This document shows, in pieces, positions 26,020-34,429 of a stretch of 64,000 nt of DNA. Location: NCBI RefSeq assembly GCF_000337775.1, contig NZ_AOLQ01000040.1:57886-121885 (forward strand), given 5' to 3'. The notes under the pieces are model-generated. The model was given only the letters and a program-made list of their open reading frames with translations, ran no database searches and was not told the origin of the DNA. The stretch's first letter is position 1; the number at the start of each line of letters is the position of its first letter. Made by a program: the position numbers and the translations under genes. This stretch comes from Haloarcula vallismortis ATCC 29715 (lineage in GTDB: Archaea > Halobacteriota > Halobacteria > Halobacteriales > Haloarculaceae).

Positions 26020-26752
26020 GTGAGCGACACGCGTACGAAGCTGTCTACCCTCTTGTTATCGATACTGCTGGCACTGGCTGTCATGCCAGCCGGCGTGGCT
26101 GGGACCAGGCAGCAGCGGACACATTGACCGTCGACAAATCCGGGAGTCCCGAGTATCGGTCGATACAGGCTGCCGTGGATGCCGCCGATAGCGGTGACAC
26201 CGTCGAAGTCCGACCGGGCATTACCGCGAAAAAGTCCGGATTAACGAGAGTATAACCCTCACCGCACCTGACCCGGCGATACTGGACGGCTCGCGGTTCG
26301 TCAACGGAACCGGTGTCACGGTGGCCGGCACAGCCGAGGCGACCGTCACCGGATTTGCCGTGCGGAACTACCGCTTTGGTGTCGCCGAAAACGGAACCAG
26401 CGGTGACTGGACGGTAACTGACACGACTGTCATCGCTGCCGATGTCGGCGTCTACGCGCCAAACACGACCGGGGACTGGACTATCGAGAGCGCCGCCGTC
26501 TCCAGCACGACCTACAGCGGCGTCTTCGCCGCTCGAACGACCGGCGCGTGGTCGGTCCAGAATACGACCATCAAAAGCCGGCAACAGGGCATCCACGCCG
26601 TCGAGACGAACGCGTCGTGGACTGTCTCCGGTTCGACTATCTCCGTGACCGCAGACCGGAACGCCATCGGTGTCGACGCCCGGTCCGCAAGCGAAGGCTG
26701 GTCGCTCGACGACGTTACCATCGACAGCCCCGGTATCGAGGTCGCCGAGTGA
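26020..26752 (+). pseudogene. Secreted parallel beta-helix protein, two frameshifts
   Basis: Three adjacent frames form one protein. The first (GTG at 26020) encodes a signal peptide with a hydrophobic stretch LSTLLLSILLALAVM. The second covers 'DTLTVDKSGSPEYRSIQAAV', the usual start of a NosD/PbH1 beta-helix. The third covers the beta-helix itself. Single missing bases near 26098 (in GGG) and 26221 (between A and T of GCATTA) join them; adding one base at each restores 'PGTYREKVRINES'. The helix part has about five turns, each with Gly/Ala-x-Trp-[ST]-[VIL] at intervals of about 23 residues. The gene is probably inactive unless the bases were lost in sequencing. Confidence 0.75.
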
Positions 26753-26816
26753 CGGGGACACGCCAACACCGCCAACCCCGTCACGGGCTGGCACTCTCGT
26801 CACCAAAGCGAAGCCC

Positions 26817-26826
26817 TTAATTAAAA
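26817..26826 (+). promoter_or_regulatory. TATA element of tRNA-Pro
   Basis: TTAATTAAAA centred about 26 bases before the mature tRNA 5' end, in a GC-rich background. Confidence 0.55.
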
Positions 26827-26847
26827 CACCCCCTTCTCCCAGAGTGC

Positions 26848-26918
26848 GGGACCGTGGGGTAGCGGTATCCTCGGCGGATGGGGTCCGTCGGACCTGAGTT
26901 CGAATCTCGGCGGTCCCA
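26848..26918 (+). tRNA. tRNA-Pro (anticodon GGG)
   Basis: The cloverleaf can be folded by eye. The acceptor stem GGGACCG (26848-26854) pairs perfectly with CGGTCCC (26911-26917), followed by discriminator A. The anticodon stem GGCGG/CCGTC (one G-U pair) encloses the loop ATGGGGT, giving anticodon GGG. The T arm CTGAG-TTCGAAT-CTCGG carries the invariant TTCGA. CCA is not encoded, as usual in haloarchaea. No intron is present. Five T residues follow. Confidence 0.95.
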
Positions 26919-26919
26919 C

Positions 26920-26924
26920 TTTTT
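26920..26924 (+). terminator. Oligo-T terminator after tRNA-Pro
   Basis: TTTTT starting two bases after the tRNA 3' end, a typical archaeal termination signal. Confidence 0.55.
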
Positions 26925-26997
26925 ACGAAGCGAAATGAGATGTGCGAAAGGAGCGACGGAGTCGTTCAAACAGGCAATCGATGAAAGCTGCCACGCG

Positions 26998-27279
26998 TCA
27001 CTTCCAGGTGAAGTACGTCAGTACGCCGATACCAATCGTTTCGAGCATCTGGAGCACCATCATCACCTGAACGGCAACCGCGGGCATCGCCGGAGCGGTG
27101 AAGTAGAAGTACAGGGCAACGGCGTTTTCCGCCAGCAGGAACGACGCGAACACGATAGAGCCAAGCGTCAGTGGGGCGCGGATTTCCCGGTACGTCTGCA
27201 CCCAGATACTGATGAGGACGCCCAGTAGCAGGATGTTCACTGCGGCGGCGATACGAGCCCCATTCAATACGAGACTCAT
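26998..27279 (-). CDS. Small membrane protein with three predicted helices
   Basis: A 93-residue hydrophobic protein. Helices lie at about 7-27, 37-58 and 64-90, with a short basic loop 'QTYREIRAP' between the first two, putting that loop inside by the positive-inside rule. No catalytic motif is visible and no family is recognised with certainty; similar small haloarchaeal membrane proteins are often encoded next to winged-helix regulators, as here. It lies 60 bp downstream of such a regulator and is probably co-transcribed with it. Confidence 0.75.
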   Translation of the reverse strand: MSLVLNGARIAAAVNILLLGVLISIWVQTYREIRAPLTLGSIVFASFLLAENAVALYFYFTAPAMPAVAVQVMMVLQMLETIGIGVLTYFTWK

Positions 27280-27339
27280 GGTGCGGGCTCCTGCCGTTGG
27301 CCAGTGTCCAACTGTCGGCGATGTGGTGTCGTGCTCATA

Positions 27340-27618
27340 TCAATCGTCCACCTGTGTGAGGATTTGTTCGACCGTGTCCCAGTGGGTTCTCGCGCGCTCG
27401 CTGGGGAGATAGATAACGCCGTAGTCGGCATCGCTGCTGGTGATGACTCCGTTGTCTTCGAGGACATCGAGATGGTACCGGACTGTGTTGTACGCGAGGT
27501 CAAGGTCATCAGCGAGCTGGTTGGCGTTTCGCGGCTGGTCGGCTAGCGCGCGAAGTACGCGGGCACGGTTGGGTCCTCCGCGGGTACCTGCAAGCGTTTG
27601 CCAGAGGACCGTCTCCAT
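27340..27618 (-). CDS. Winged helix-turn-helix transcriptional regulator
   Basis: A 92-residue ArsR/MarR-like winged helix. The sequence 'TRGGPNRARVLRALADQPRN' leads into the recognition helix 'LAYNTVRYHLDVLED' and the wing 'GVI'. This is the common single-domain haloarchaeal type that binds DNA as a dimer. The ATG at 27618 is chosen; the reading upstream is Cys/Arg-rich and unlike the family. It is followed on the same strand by the small membrane protein. Confidence 0.82.
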   Translation of the reverse strand: METVLWQTLAGTRGGPNRARVLRALADQPRNANQLADDLDLAYNTVRYHLDVLEDNGVITSSDADYGVIYLPSERARTHWDTVEQILTQVDD

Positions 27619-27893
27619 TCTGGTTCCATTTCCGGACGGGGTGGCAAGAATCCACCGACATGGTGCACGACCGACCACACACGCCCGGAGACTGCGTCCA
27701 ACGACCAAGTGTGAGGCATTGAGGGTTGAAAACGCCTCCGTTTAGCCCGGCGCTGAGAATCGCCGCCGTACCCAGCGCGAGAAACCTGTTGTCCATGTTG
27801 CAAACGTCCGGGAATGTTCGATAAAACAGTTTCGGGGAATTCGAGCAAACGGCGGGTTCGAACTCTCTAGCCGGATTTGAGAGAGAATTGAGA

Positions 27894-27912
27894 GAGTCAC
27901 GTCCGAGTCACG
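27894..27912. promoter_or_regulatory. Direct repeat GAGTCACG x2 upstream of the DUF4397 promoter
   Basis: Two identical 8-bp copies, 27894-27901 and 27905-27912, are offset by 11 bp (one helical turn) and end 7 bp upstream of the TATA box. The arrangement suits a regulator bound on one DNA face next to TFB. Confidence 0.35.
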
Positions 27913-27919
27913 AAATGTA

Positions 27920-27927
27920 CTATTTAG
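27920..27927 (+). promoter_or_regulatory. TATA box of the DUF4397 lipoprotein gene
   Basis: CTATTTAG, 24-31 bases before the ATG at 27951, fitting a leaderless transcript. Confidence 0.55.
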
Positions 27928-27950
27928 CTGACAATCCCAGCAGATGATGG

Positions 27951-29417
27951 ATGTCATCAGACACGACCCGACGACGGATCTTGCTCGGTATCGGAACCGG
28001 TGTGACAGTCGGCATCGCTGGCTGTAGCGGCGGCGGTAACGGCGGTGCCGAAGAGCCAGACACCGAGACGGACAGCGGCATGGACACGCCGATGGAGACC
28101 GAAACAGGGACTCAGACTGAAGAGGAAACCGATCCGGGGACTGCGGCGGTCCGAGTGGCGCACATGTCGCCGAACGCCCCGAACGTGGACGTCTATCTTG
28201 AGGGCGATGCAGTCCTCGAAGACGTTCCCTTCGGTGCGGTGAGTCAGTACCTCGACGTGCCCGCGGGAGAGCGGTCGGTCGAGATAACCGCCGCTGGCAA
28301 TCCGGACACGTCGGTGTTTTCGGGGCCCGTTCCGGTGGAAGCAGACACAGCGTACACCATCGCCGCTCTCGGCGAAATCGGCGACGACGCCGACCAGGCG
28401 TTCGAACCGCTCGTGCTGGAAGACGACAACAGCGACCCCGGCGGCGACACCGCACGCGTCCGCCTGGTCCACGCTTCGCCCGACGCGCCGGCCGTCGACG
28501 TGACCCTTGCGTCAAACGGGGACGCGCTGTACGACGGCGTCGAGTACGGCGGTTCCGGCTACGTTGAAGTGCCTTCGGGCGACTATACGCTCCAGGTACG
28601 TGGTGACACGGAGAGCAACGACGGCGACGTCGCCGCGGAGTTCGACGTGAGCCTGTCCGGTGGCGAAGTGTACACGGCCTTCGCAGCAGGCTATCTCACG
28701 CCGGACGACGACCCGGCGGACACGCCTTTCGACCTGCTCGTGACACAGGACACTGGCGGCAGCGCTACGCAGACTGAAACAGAGTCCGAGCCAGCGAGCG
28801 TCCGGGTGGCACACATGTCGCCGAACGCCCCGAACGTTGACGTGTACGTCGACGGGTCGGCCATGCTCGAAGACGTGCCCTTCGGCGCTGTCAGTGACTA
28901 TCTGGAGGTCCCCGCTGGCGCGCGAACGGTCGAAATCACTGCTGCCGGCGACCCGGACACGTCGGTGTTCGAGGGTGACGTGACCGTTGAGGGCGGACAG
29001 GCGTACACCGTCGCGGCGGCCGGCGAAATCGGCGACGATACCGGTGACCCCTTCCAGCCACTCGTGCTCGCCGACAATACCACCGCACCCAGCGATGGGA
29101 CAGCCCGCCTCCGACTGGTCCACCTCTCGCCCGATGCCCCACAAGTCGACGTGACAGTCGGATCGCGCGGCGACGTGCTGTTCGATGCTGCCGACTTCCG
29201 GGAATTCGACAGCGTCGAGGTGCCAGCGGGCGAGTATACGATACAGGTCCGCGGAGCGACACCTGATAACGATGGGGACGTTGTCGCGGAGTACGACCTC
29301 AGCCTGGCTGGCGAAACCGGATACACCGCCTTTGCGGCGGGCTATCTCACACCGGACGACGAACCGGCCGACACACCCTTTGATCTGATTGTCGCACAGG
29401 ACACCGGCGGAATGTAG
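27951..29417 (+). CDS. Secreted DUF4397 lipoprotein with duplicated domains
   Basis: A 488-residue lipoprotein. The N terminus has a Tat-type run of arginines (Arg7-Arg9), a hydrophobic core and lipobox IAGC with Cys at about 25, then a Gly/Glu/Thr-rich linker. Four DUF4397 units follow, each opening with 'VR-[LV]-[AV]-H-x-S-P-[ND]-A-P-x-V-D-V' and alternating beta strands. They form two pairs whose DNA repeats with an exact 651-bp period. DUF4397 domains are beta-sandwich surface modules of unknown ligand. Probably displayed on the cell surface. No operon partner. Confidence 0.85.
   Translation: MSSDTTRRRILLGIGTGVTVGIAGCSGGGNGGAEEPDTETDSGMDTPMETETGTQTEEETDPGTAAVRVAHMSPNAPNVDVYLEGDAVLEDVPFGAVSQYLDVPAGERSVEITAAGNPDTSVFSGPVPVEADTAYTIAALGEIGDDADQAFEPLVLEDDNSDPGGDTARVRLVHASPDAPAVDVTLASNGDALYDGVEYGGSGYVEVPSGDYTLQVRGDTESNDGDVAAEFDVSLSGGEVYTAFAAGYLTPDDDPADTPFDLLVTQDTGGSATQTETESEPASVRVAHMSPNAPNVDVYVDGSAMLEDVPFGAVSDYLEVPAGARTVEITAAGDPDTSVFEGDVTVEGGQAYTVAAAGEIGDDTGDPFQPLVLADNTTAPSDGTARLRLVHLSPDAPQVDVTVGSRGDVLFDAADFREFDSVEVPAGEYTIQVRGATPDNDGDVVAEYDLSLAGETGYTAFAAGYLTPDDEPADTPFDLIVAQDTGGM
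28146..29416 (+). repeat. Internal tandem duplication (651-bp period)
   Basis: Copy 1 (about 28146-28765) and copy 2 (about 28797-29416) keep a constant offset of 651 bp at every anchor compared: the CACATGTCGCCGAAC block at 28161 and 28812, and the CTATCTCAC block at 28691 and 29342. No insertion or deletion has accumulated between these anchors, so the duplication keeps register over 217 codons while substitutions, mostly at third positions, have built up. Confidence 0.8.
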
Positions 29418-29526
29418 CGGCCCGCGAGACGCCGTGGGCTCCCCGCAGGTATCGGACACAGTCGATTATGTCGGAACGAGACCGATTTCCTCTACACTTT
29501 TGTAACGCCAATAGCAAGCGAGGGGT

Positions 29527-30777
29527 ATGGGAAAGGCAAACGACGTAGACTACGCTGACCTGCACGACCCGAACGCAGAGTACACCATGCGGGAGCTCTC
29601 TGCGGAGACAATGGGCGTCACCGCCAAGCGCGGCGGCGGCCGTGACGTGGAGATCACAGACGTTCAGACGACGATGGTCGACGGGAACTTCCCGTGGACG
29701 CTCGTCCGCATCTACACTGACGCAGGCATCGTCGGCACGGGCGAGGCCTACTGGGGTGCGGGCGTCCCGGAACTCATCGAGCGGATGAAACCGTTCGTCG
29801 TCGGCGAGAATCCGCTGGATATCGACCGCCTCTACGAGCACCTCATCCAGAAGATGAGCGGCGAGGGGTCTGTCGAGGGCGTCACCGTCACCGCCATCGC
29901 CGGCATCGAGGTTGCGCTGCACGACCTCGCGGGCAAGATCCTCGAAGTCCCGGCCTACCAGCTACTCGGTGGCAAGTACCGCGACGAGATGCGCGTGTAC
30001 TGTGACTGTCACACCGAAGAGGAGGCCGACGCCGACGCCTGCGCCGCGGAGGCTCGCCGCGTCGTCGACGAGCTGGGCTACGACGCCCTGAAGTTCGATC
30101 TCGACGTACCAAGCGGTCTAGAGAAGGATCGTGCGAACCGACACCTCCGTCCGGGTGAAATCCGCCACAAGGCCGAAATCGTCGAGAAGGTCACGGAAGA
30201 GGTCAAAGACGAGGCCGACGTGGCCTTCGACTGTCACTGGACGTTCTCGGGTAGCTCGGGCAAGCGCCTCGCAGACGCCATCGAAGAGTACGATGTCTGG
30301 TGGCTCGAAGATCCTGTTCCGCCGGAGAATCTCGAGGTACAGGAGGAAGTCACCAAGTCCACGACTACGCCGATCACCGTCGGTGAGAACCGCTATCGCG
30401 TCACCGAGGAGCGACGCCTCATCGAGAACCAGGCCGTCGACATGATCGCGCCGGATATGCCGAAGGTCGGCGGCATGCGAGAGACGCGGAAGGTCGCCGA
30501 CGTGGCGAACCAGTATTACATCCCGGTGGCGATGCACAACGTCTCCTCGCCGATTGCGACGATGGCGAGCGCACACGTCGGGGCATCTGTCCCGAACTCG
30601 CTGGCCGTCGAATACCACTCCTACGAACTCGGCTGGTGGGAGGATCTGGTCGAGGAGAGCGTCATCGAGGACGGCTACATCGAGATTCCGGAAGAGCCGG
30701 GCCTCGGCCTGACACTCGACCTCGACGCCGTCGAAGAGCACGTCGTCGAGGGCGACACCGTCTTCGACGAAGCGTAA
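29527..30777 (+). CDS. Enolase-superfamily sugar-acid dehydratase (gluconate/galactonate dehydratase type)
   Basis: A 416-residue member of the mandelate racemase / muconate lactonizing enzyme group. The capping domain is at about 40-160 and the barrel holds the metal ligands: Asp in 'FDCHWTF' near 236, Glu in 'WLEDPVPPENL' near 262, and Glu in 'TVGENRYR' near 286. The His in 'AMHNVSSP' near 339 would be the base. Haloarchaeal members dehydrate gluconate, galactonate or xylonate to the 2-keto-3-deoxy acid. The KDG kinase and pyruvate kinase genes in the same window favour gluconate and the semi-phosphorylative Entner-Doudoroff path, but substrate is inferred. Confidence 0.82.
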   Translation: MGKANDVDYADLHDPNAEYTMRELSAETMGVTAKRGGGRDVEITDVQTTMVDGNFPWTLVRIYTDAGIVGTGEAYWGAGVPELIERMKPFVVGENPLDIDRLYEHLIQKMSGEGSVEGVTVTAIAGIEVALHDLAGKILEVPAYQLLGGKYRDEMRVYCDCHTEEEADADACAAEARRVVDELGYDALKFDLDVPSGLEKDRANRHLRPGEIRHKAEIVEKVTEEVKDEADVAFDCHWTFSGSSGKRLADAIEEYDVWWLEDPVPPENLEVQEEVTKSTTTPITVGENRYRVTEERRLIENQAVDMIAPDMPKVGGMRETRKVADVANQYYIPVAMHNVSSPIATMASAHVGASVPNSLAVEYHSYELGWWEDLVEESVIEDGYIEIPEEPGLGLTLDLDAVEEHVVEGDTVFDEA

Positions 30778-30853
30778 CGTCCGGCCACCCATTTGGTGTT
30801 GACTGGGGCGGCACCGGGTGACGTGGTGGTCACCCGATACCACGGCGACACGG

Positions 30854-32710
30854 TTACGCCGTCTCGAACTCGACGCCGGTGATCTCGAAGCGAGCACCGC
30901 CGGCGTCGCTTTCTGCGACCGTTATCGACCAGCCGTGGGTGTCGACGATTTCATCGACGATTCGAAGCCCAAATCCGGAGCCCGAAACAAGCGAGTAGCC
31001 GCTCTCGAACACGTTCTCGCGCTCGTCCGCCGGAATCCCGACGCCGTCGTCCGCGACGTAGAAGCCGTCGGCCAGTTCGCCGACAGTCAGCGTCAGGTCG
31101 GAGGCCGCTCCCTGTGACTGTGATCTCGGGGTTATTACACGTTGCTCGTCAGTGCCGTCCTGTCTGTCAGTGTGTGGTGTTTGGCTGTGTTCGACGCTGT
31201 TGCGAATCAGGTTCTCGAACAGTTGTCGAAGCCGACTCGGATCTGCCCGGATCACGGCGGAAGTCCGCAGCTCCAGCGTCGCGTCATCGGTCTCGACGGT
31301 TTGCCAGCATTGCTCGACGACGGTCTGGAGCGGTACCGGCTCGCTGTCGAGCGCTGCCTCGCCGTTCTGGGCCAGCGTCAGGAGGTCTTCGATGAGCTGT
31401 CCGATACGGTCGTGAGATCGCTTGACCGCATCGAGATGTTCGCTATCGTGGTCTCTCCGTGCGAGTTCTAGCTGGCCCCGAGCAACGTCTAGTGGATTCC
31501 GGAGGTCGTGACTGACGACGCTGACAAACTCTTCGAGGCGCTCGTTTTGCCGTTCAAGGGCCTGTTGGTGACTGTCGCGGGGAGCAGTATTCCGACCGAT
31601 ACCGGCCACGCCGAGCGCCGAGCCGTCAGCAGTTGTTATCCGGCCACCTGTGAACTCGTACGGGGCTGCCGTTCCATCGGCGGTCAGCAGATCGGCTTCG
31701 AACGCTGTCTCACCGGTCGCAAAAGCCGTCTCGATACCTTGGCGAACGCTCTCTCGGTCGGCTGGGGCGAAGAGGGCTGTCAGTGCCATCGACGCGAGAT
31801 CAGCGTCTTCGTGCCCGGTGGCTGCCGCGAGCGCGTCATTCCAGCGAACGAGATTGCCGTTCTCGTCGAGTGCATAGAACAGGTCCGGCACTGCATCGAC
31901 CGGTGTGTCGGGGCTATCCAGTTCCGCGGCGCGTTCGGACTCGCGTCGCTTCTGCTCGGTGATGTCGCGCGAGGCTCCGACGATTCTGGCGACTGTGCCA
32001 TCCTCGACAATTGGTTGGGCCGTGGCCCGTACCCAGCGCTGTTCGCCATCCGGCCGGGTGATGCGGAATTCGAGCTCGGTGGATTCGCCGGCTGAGACGC
32101 GCTGCATCGCCTGCATAACACTGTCCTGATCTGCGGGATGAATCGCCGTCATGAACTCCGCGGGATTGGCCTGCAAGGACTCGACGGAGCGGCCGTAGAT
32201 GGTTTCGTATGCCGAATTGACGAACTGTATCTCGGTCCAGTCTCCGGAGAACACCCACAGCAGTTCGTTCGACTGTTCCGCCAGTTCTGTGAGTTGCCGT
32301 CTGGTCTGGCTAGCGATTGCTGTCGACTGGTGGTGTTCGACGAGCAACCGAATCCGATTGGCGAGGAGGTCGCCACACCCGACAGCCGTGTCTCTGCGGA
32401 AAACGTCAGTGACTCCGTTCGAGAGTGCGTCGCTGGCGACGGATTCAGACTCGGTCAGCAGCAGTACCGGGACATTGTTGTCCCGCTCGCGGACCGCGTC
32501 GACGAACGCACGGCCGGACCGGTCCGGGAGGTCGTCCGCGGCAACGATACCATCGATAGCGGTGCCTTCGAGGCGTGCAAGCGCACTGTCAGCCCGGTCG
32601 GTCGTGGTCAGCGTCAGCGAGTCCGGGCCTCGACTGTCCGGAAAACCGACAGGCTCGTCGAGTAGTGGTGTGTCGTCTACCTGCAACACGTGCATTGAGT
32701 CCGCGGTCAT
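30854..32710 (-). CDS. Sensor histidine kinase (receiver-like, two PAS domains, HisKA, HATPase)
   Basis: A 618-residue soluble kinase. The first 120 residues are receiver-like, but the phospho-acceptor position in 'IVAADDLPDRSG' reads Ala where an Asp is expected. Two PAS domains follow (about 150-260 and 275-390; the first closes with 'RDITEQKRRE'), then HisKA with the phospho-His in 'VVSHDLRNPL', and a HATPase with N box 'LFENLIRNSVEHS' and G boxes 'DDGVGIP' and 'GSGFGL'. The start at 32710 is chosen because CTATTTA lies about 24 bases upstream; ATG codons at 32749, 32725 and 32695 are alternatives. No response regulator is adjacent. Confidence 0.83.
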   Translation of the reverse strand: MTADSMHVLQVDDTPLLDEPVGFPDSRGPDSLTLTTTDRADSALARLEGTAIDGIVAADDLPDRSGRAFVDAVRERDNNVPVLLLTESESVASDALSNGVTDVFRRDTAVGCGDLLANRIRLLVEHHQSTAIASQTRRQLTELAEQSNELLWVFSGDWTEIQFVNSAYETIYGRSVESLQANPAEFMTAIHPADQDSVMQAMQRVSAGESTELEFRITRPDGEQRWVRATAQPIVEDGTVARIVGASRDITEQKRRESERAAELDSPDTPVDAVPDLFYALDENGNLVRWNDALAAATGHEDADLASMALTALFAPADRESVRQGIETAFATGETAFEADLLTADGTAAPYEFTGGRITTADGSALGVAGIGRNTAPRDSHQQALERQNERLEEFVSVVSHDLRNPLDVARGQLELARRDHDSEHLDAVKRSHDRIGQLIEDLLTLAQNGEAALDSEPVPLQTVVEQCWQTVETDDATLELRTSAVIRADPSRLRQLFENLIRNSVEHSQTPHTDRQDGTDEQRVITPRSQSQGAASDLTLTVGELADGFYVADDGVGIPADERENVFESGYSLVSGSGFGLRIVDEIVDTHGWSITVAESDAGGARFEITGVEFETA

Positions 32711-32779
32711 ATATGTGTCAGACATATTGTGTAAATAGAACTGCATCATCCCTCTTGAAGATACGCCTGCATTGCTGGA

Positions 32780-34429
32780 TTACGCCCCAAAGCGGTCCGA
32801 GACGGCATCCCGGTCAATCTTGTCCGGACCGCTGGTCGGCATCGCCTCGACGAACGCGATGTCACGAGGGTGTTTATACCGCGCCAGGCGGTCATCGAGG
32901 AACGCCCGGAGGTCGTCAAGCGTGAGCGGCTGGTCGCCGGCTCCCTCCGTCGTGACACTGGGCGCAGGTTCGATGACAGCTTTCCCGACCTGTCCCCACC
33001 TGTCATCTGGAACTGGGATCACGACGACGTCGGCGACCGAAGGGTGGCCGGCGATGGCGTCCTCGACCTCCGCGGGATAGACGTTTTCGCCGCCGCTGAC
33101 GAACATATGTTTGGTACGCCCCTCGATGTAGTAGTAGCCATCCGCGTCGACGCGGGCGAGGTCGCCGGTCGACACCCAGCTGTCGCTGAACGTCTCAGCC
33201 GTGGCCTCGGGGTTGTCGAGGTAACCCGTCGCAGCGTGGGGCGAACGTAACTGGAGTTCGCCGACGGTGCCGCGCTCGACCGGCTCCCGCGGGCTGGTAT
33301 GCTTGTCCCCCTCGTCTCCGTCTTCGGGCTTGACGACTCTGGCATCGACGTGCAGCACCGGCTTGCCGACCGAATCGGCTTTCTCACGGGGCCAGTCCTC
33401 GGGCATCGCGAAGTTGTTCGGGCCACATTCGGTGAGGCCGTACCCCTGCGAGAGGTCGACATCGCGGTCCCACCACGTCTCCATCACGCTCTTTCGACAG
33501 GGGCCGCCGCCGGACTTGGCAAAGCGGAGCGTCGAGAGGTCCGTCTCCGCCCACCGGTCGTGGTCTGTCATCATCCGCAGCACCGCGGGGACAGCGACGA
33601 GGACGGTCCCGCTCTCCGCGTCGATGGTCTCCAGCACGTCGCCGGGGTCGAACTCGCGGGCGATGACGACGGTCCCGCCCATATGCCACAGCGGGACGGT
33701 GAGGACGTTCCAGCCGCCGGTGTGGAACATGGGAAACACCATCGGCGTCACGTCGTCGGCCCGCAGCCCCCAGGCCGTAATCGTGTTCAGGGAGTTCCAG
33801 ACGAGGCCGCGGTGGGTGATTTCCGTCTCCTTTGGCGTCCCCGTCGACCCGCCGGTGTGCAGGAGAAGATGCGTGTCGCCGGGGGCCGGCGTCGCCGTCT
33901 CGACGAGTGTGTCGTCCTCGGGGAGGGCCGAAGCGTAGGGCGTACTGTCGAGCGTAGCAGCCGAGGACGCGCCGTCGGAGGCGGTTTCGAGATGGAAGAG
34001 TCGGGGATTTGGCGTGCCGGCCGCCTCCAGAGCCGCCGAGACAGTCTCGGCGAAGGGTGTCTCGACGACGAGGACGTCCGGGTCCACGCGGTCGAGGAGT
34101 TCGGCGAGTTCCGGGGGCGCGAGCCGGTGGGACAGCGGTGCCAGTCGACTCCCGGTCTTGCCGGTGGCAAAAAACAGGTCGACAACGGCGGGGCGGTTCC
34201 GCGAGACGACGGCGACGGTACCAGCAGTGTCAGAGCCGGCGGCCTCGCCGTCCGCGCCGACGCCGCACTCCCGGAGCAGGCGAGCGGTCCGGTTCGCGCG
34301 CCGGTCCAGCTCGGCGTAGGTGAACCGTTCACCGGTCGTCGCATCCACCAGCCCCTCGCGGTCCGGAGTGAGTGCGGCCCGTCGCTCGCTCCAGGCACCG
34401 ACCCATTCCTGTGGCGTCCCCTCAGACAT
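32780..34429 (-). CDS. AMP-dependent acyl-CoA ligase
   Basis: A 549-residue acyl-adenylating enzyme. The P-loop 'TGGSTGTPKE' lies near 215, 'YGLTECGPN' near 350, and the hinge region 'STGDLARVDADGYYYIEGR' near 430. The catalytic C-terminal Lys is in 'SGPDKIDRD' close to residue 540. These enzymes activate fatty or aromatic acids to CoA thioesters. The ATG at 34429 gives a normal N terminus. It overlaps the hydrolase gene upstream by eight bases and is the last gene of the second Liv-type importer operon, so it probably activates the imported compound. Confidence 0.88.
   Translation of the reverse strand: MSEGTPQEWVGAWSERRAALTPDREGLVDATTGERFTYAELDRRANRTARLLRECGVGADGEAAGSDTAGTVAVVSRNRPAVVDLFFATGKTGSRLAPLSHRLAPPELAELLDRVDPDVLVVETPFAETVSAALEAAGTPNPRLFHLETASDGASSAATLDSTPYASALPEDDTLVETATPAPGDTHLLLHTGGSTGTPKETEITHRGLVWNSLNTITAWGLRADDVTPMVFPMFHTGGWNVLTVPLWHMGGTVVIAREFDPGDVLETIDAESGTVLVAVPAVLRMMTDHDRWAETDLSTLRFAKSGGGPCRKSVMETWWDRDVDLSQGYGLTECGPNNFAMPEDWPREKADSVGKPVLHVDARVVKPEDGDEGDKHTSPREPVERGTVGELQLRSPHAATGYLDNPEATAETFSDSWVSTGDLARVDADGYYYIEGRTKHMFVSGGENVYPAEVEDAIAGHPSVADVVVIPVPDDRWGQVGKAVIEPAPSVTTEGAGDQPLTLDDLRAFLDDRLARYKHPRDIAFVEAMPTSGPDKIDRDAVSDRFGA

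Larger units (their letters stand above)
27619..27950. other. Intergenic region between the winged-helix gene and the DUF4397 gene
   Basis: A 332-bp region between divergent genes. The right part holds a TATA box and paired repeats for the DUF4397 gene. On the minus strand, an ATG at 27796 preceded by TTTTATCG about 25 bases upstream begins a reading 'MDNRFLALGTAAILSAGLNGG' that resembles a signal peptide but soon degenerates into low-complexity sequence overlapping the regulator in another frame. It may be a gene fragment. Nothing else convincing is seen. Confidence 0.45.

Noticed and set aside
26848..26918. tRNA-Pro as an integration site
   Set aside because: No integrase and no repeat of the tRNA 3' end were seen in the flanking sequence.
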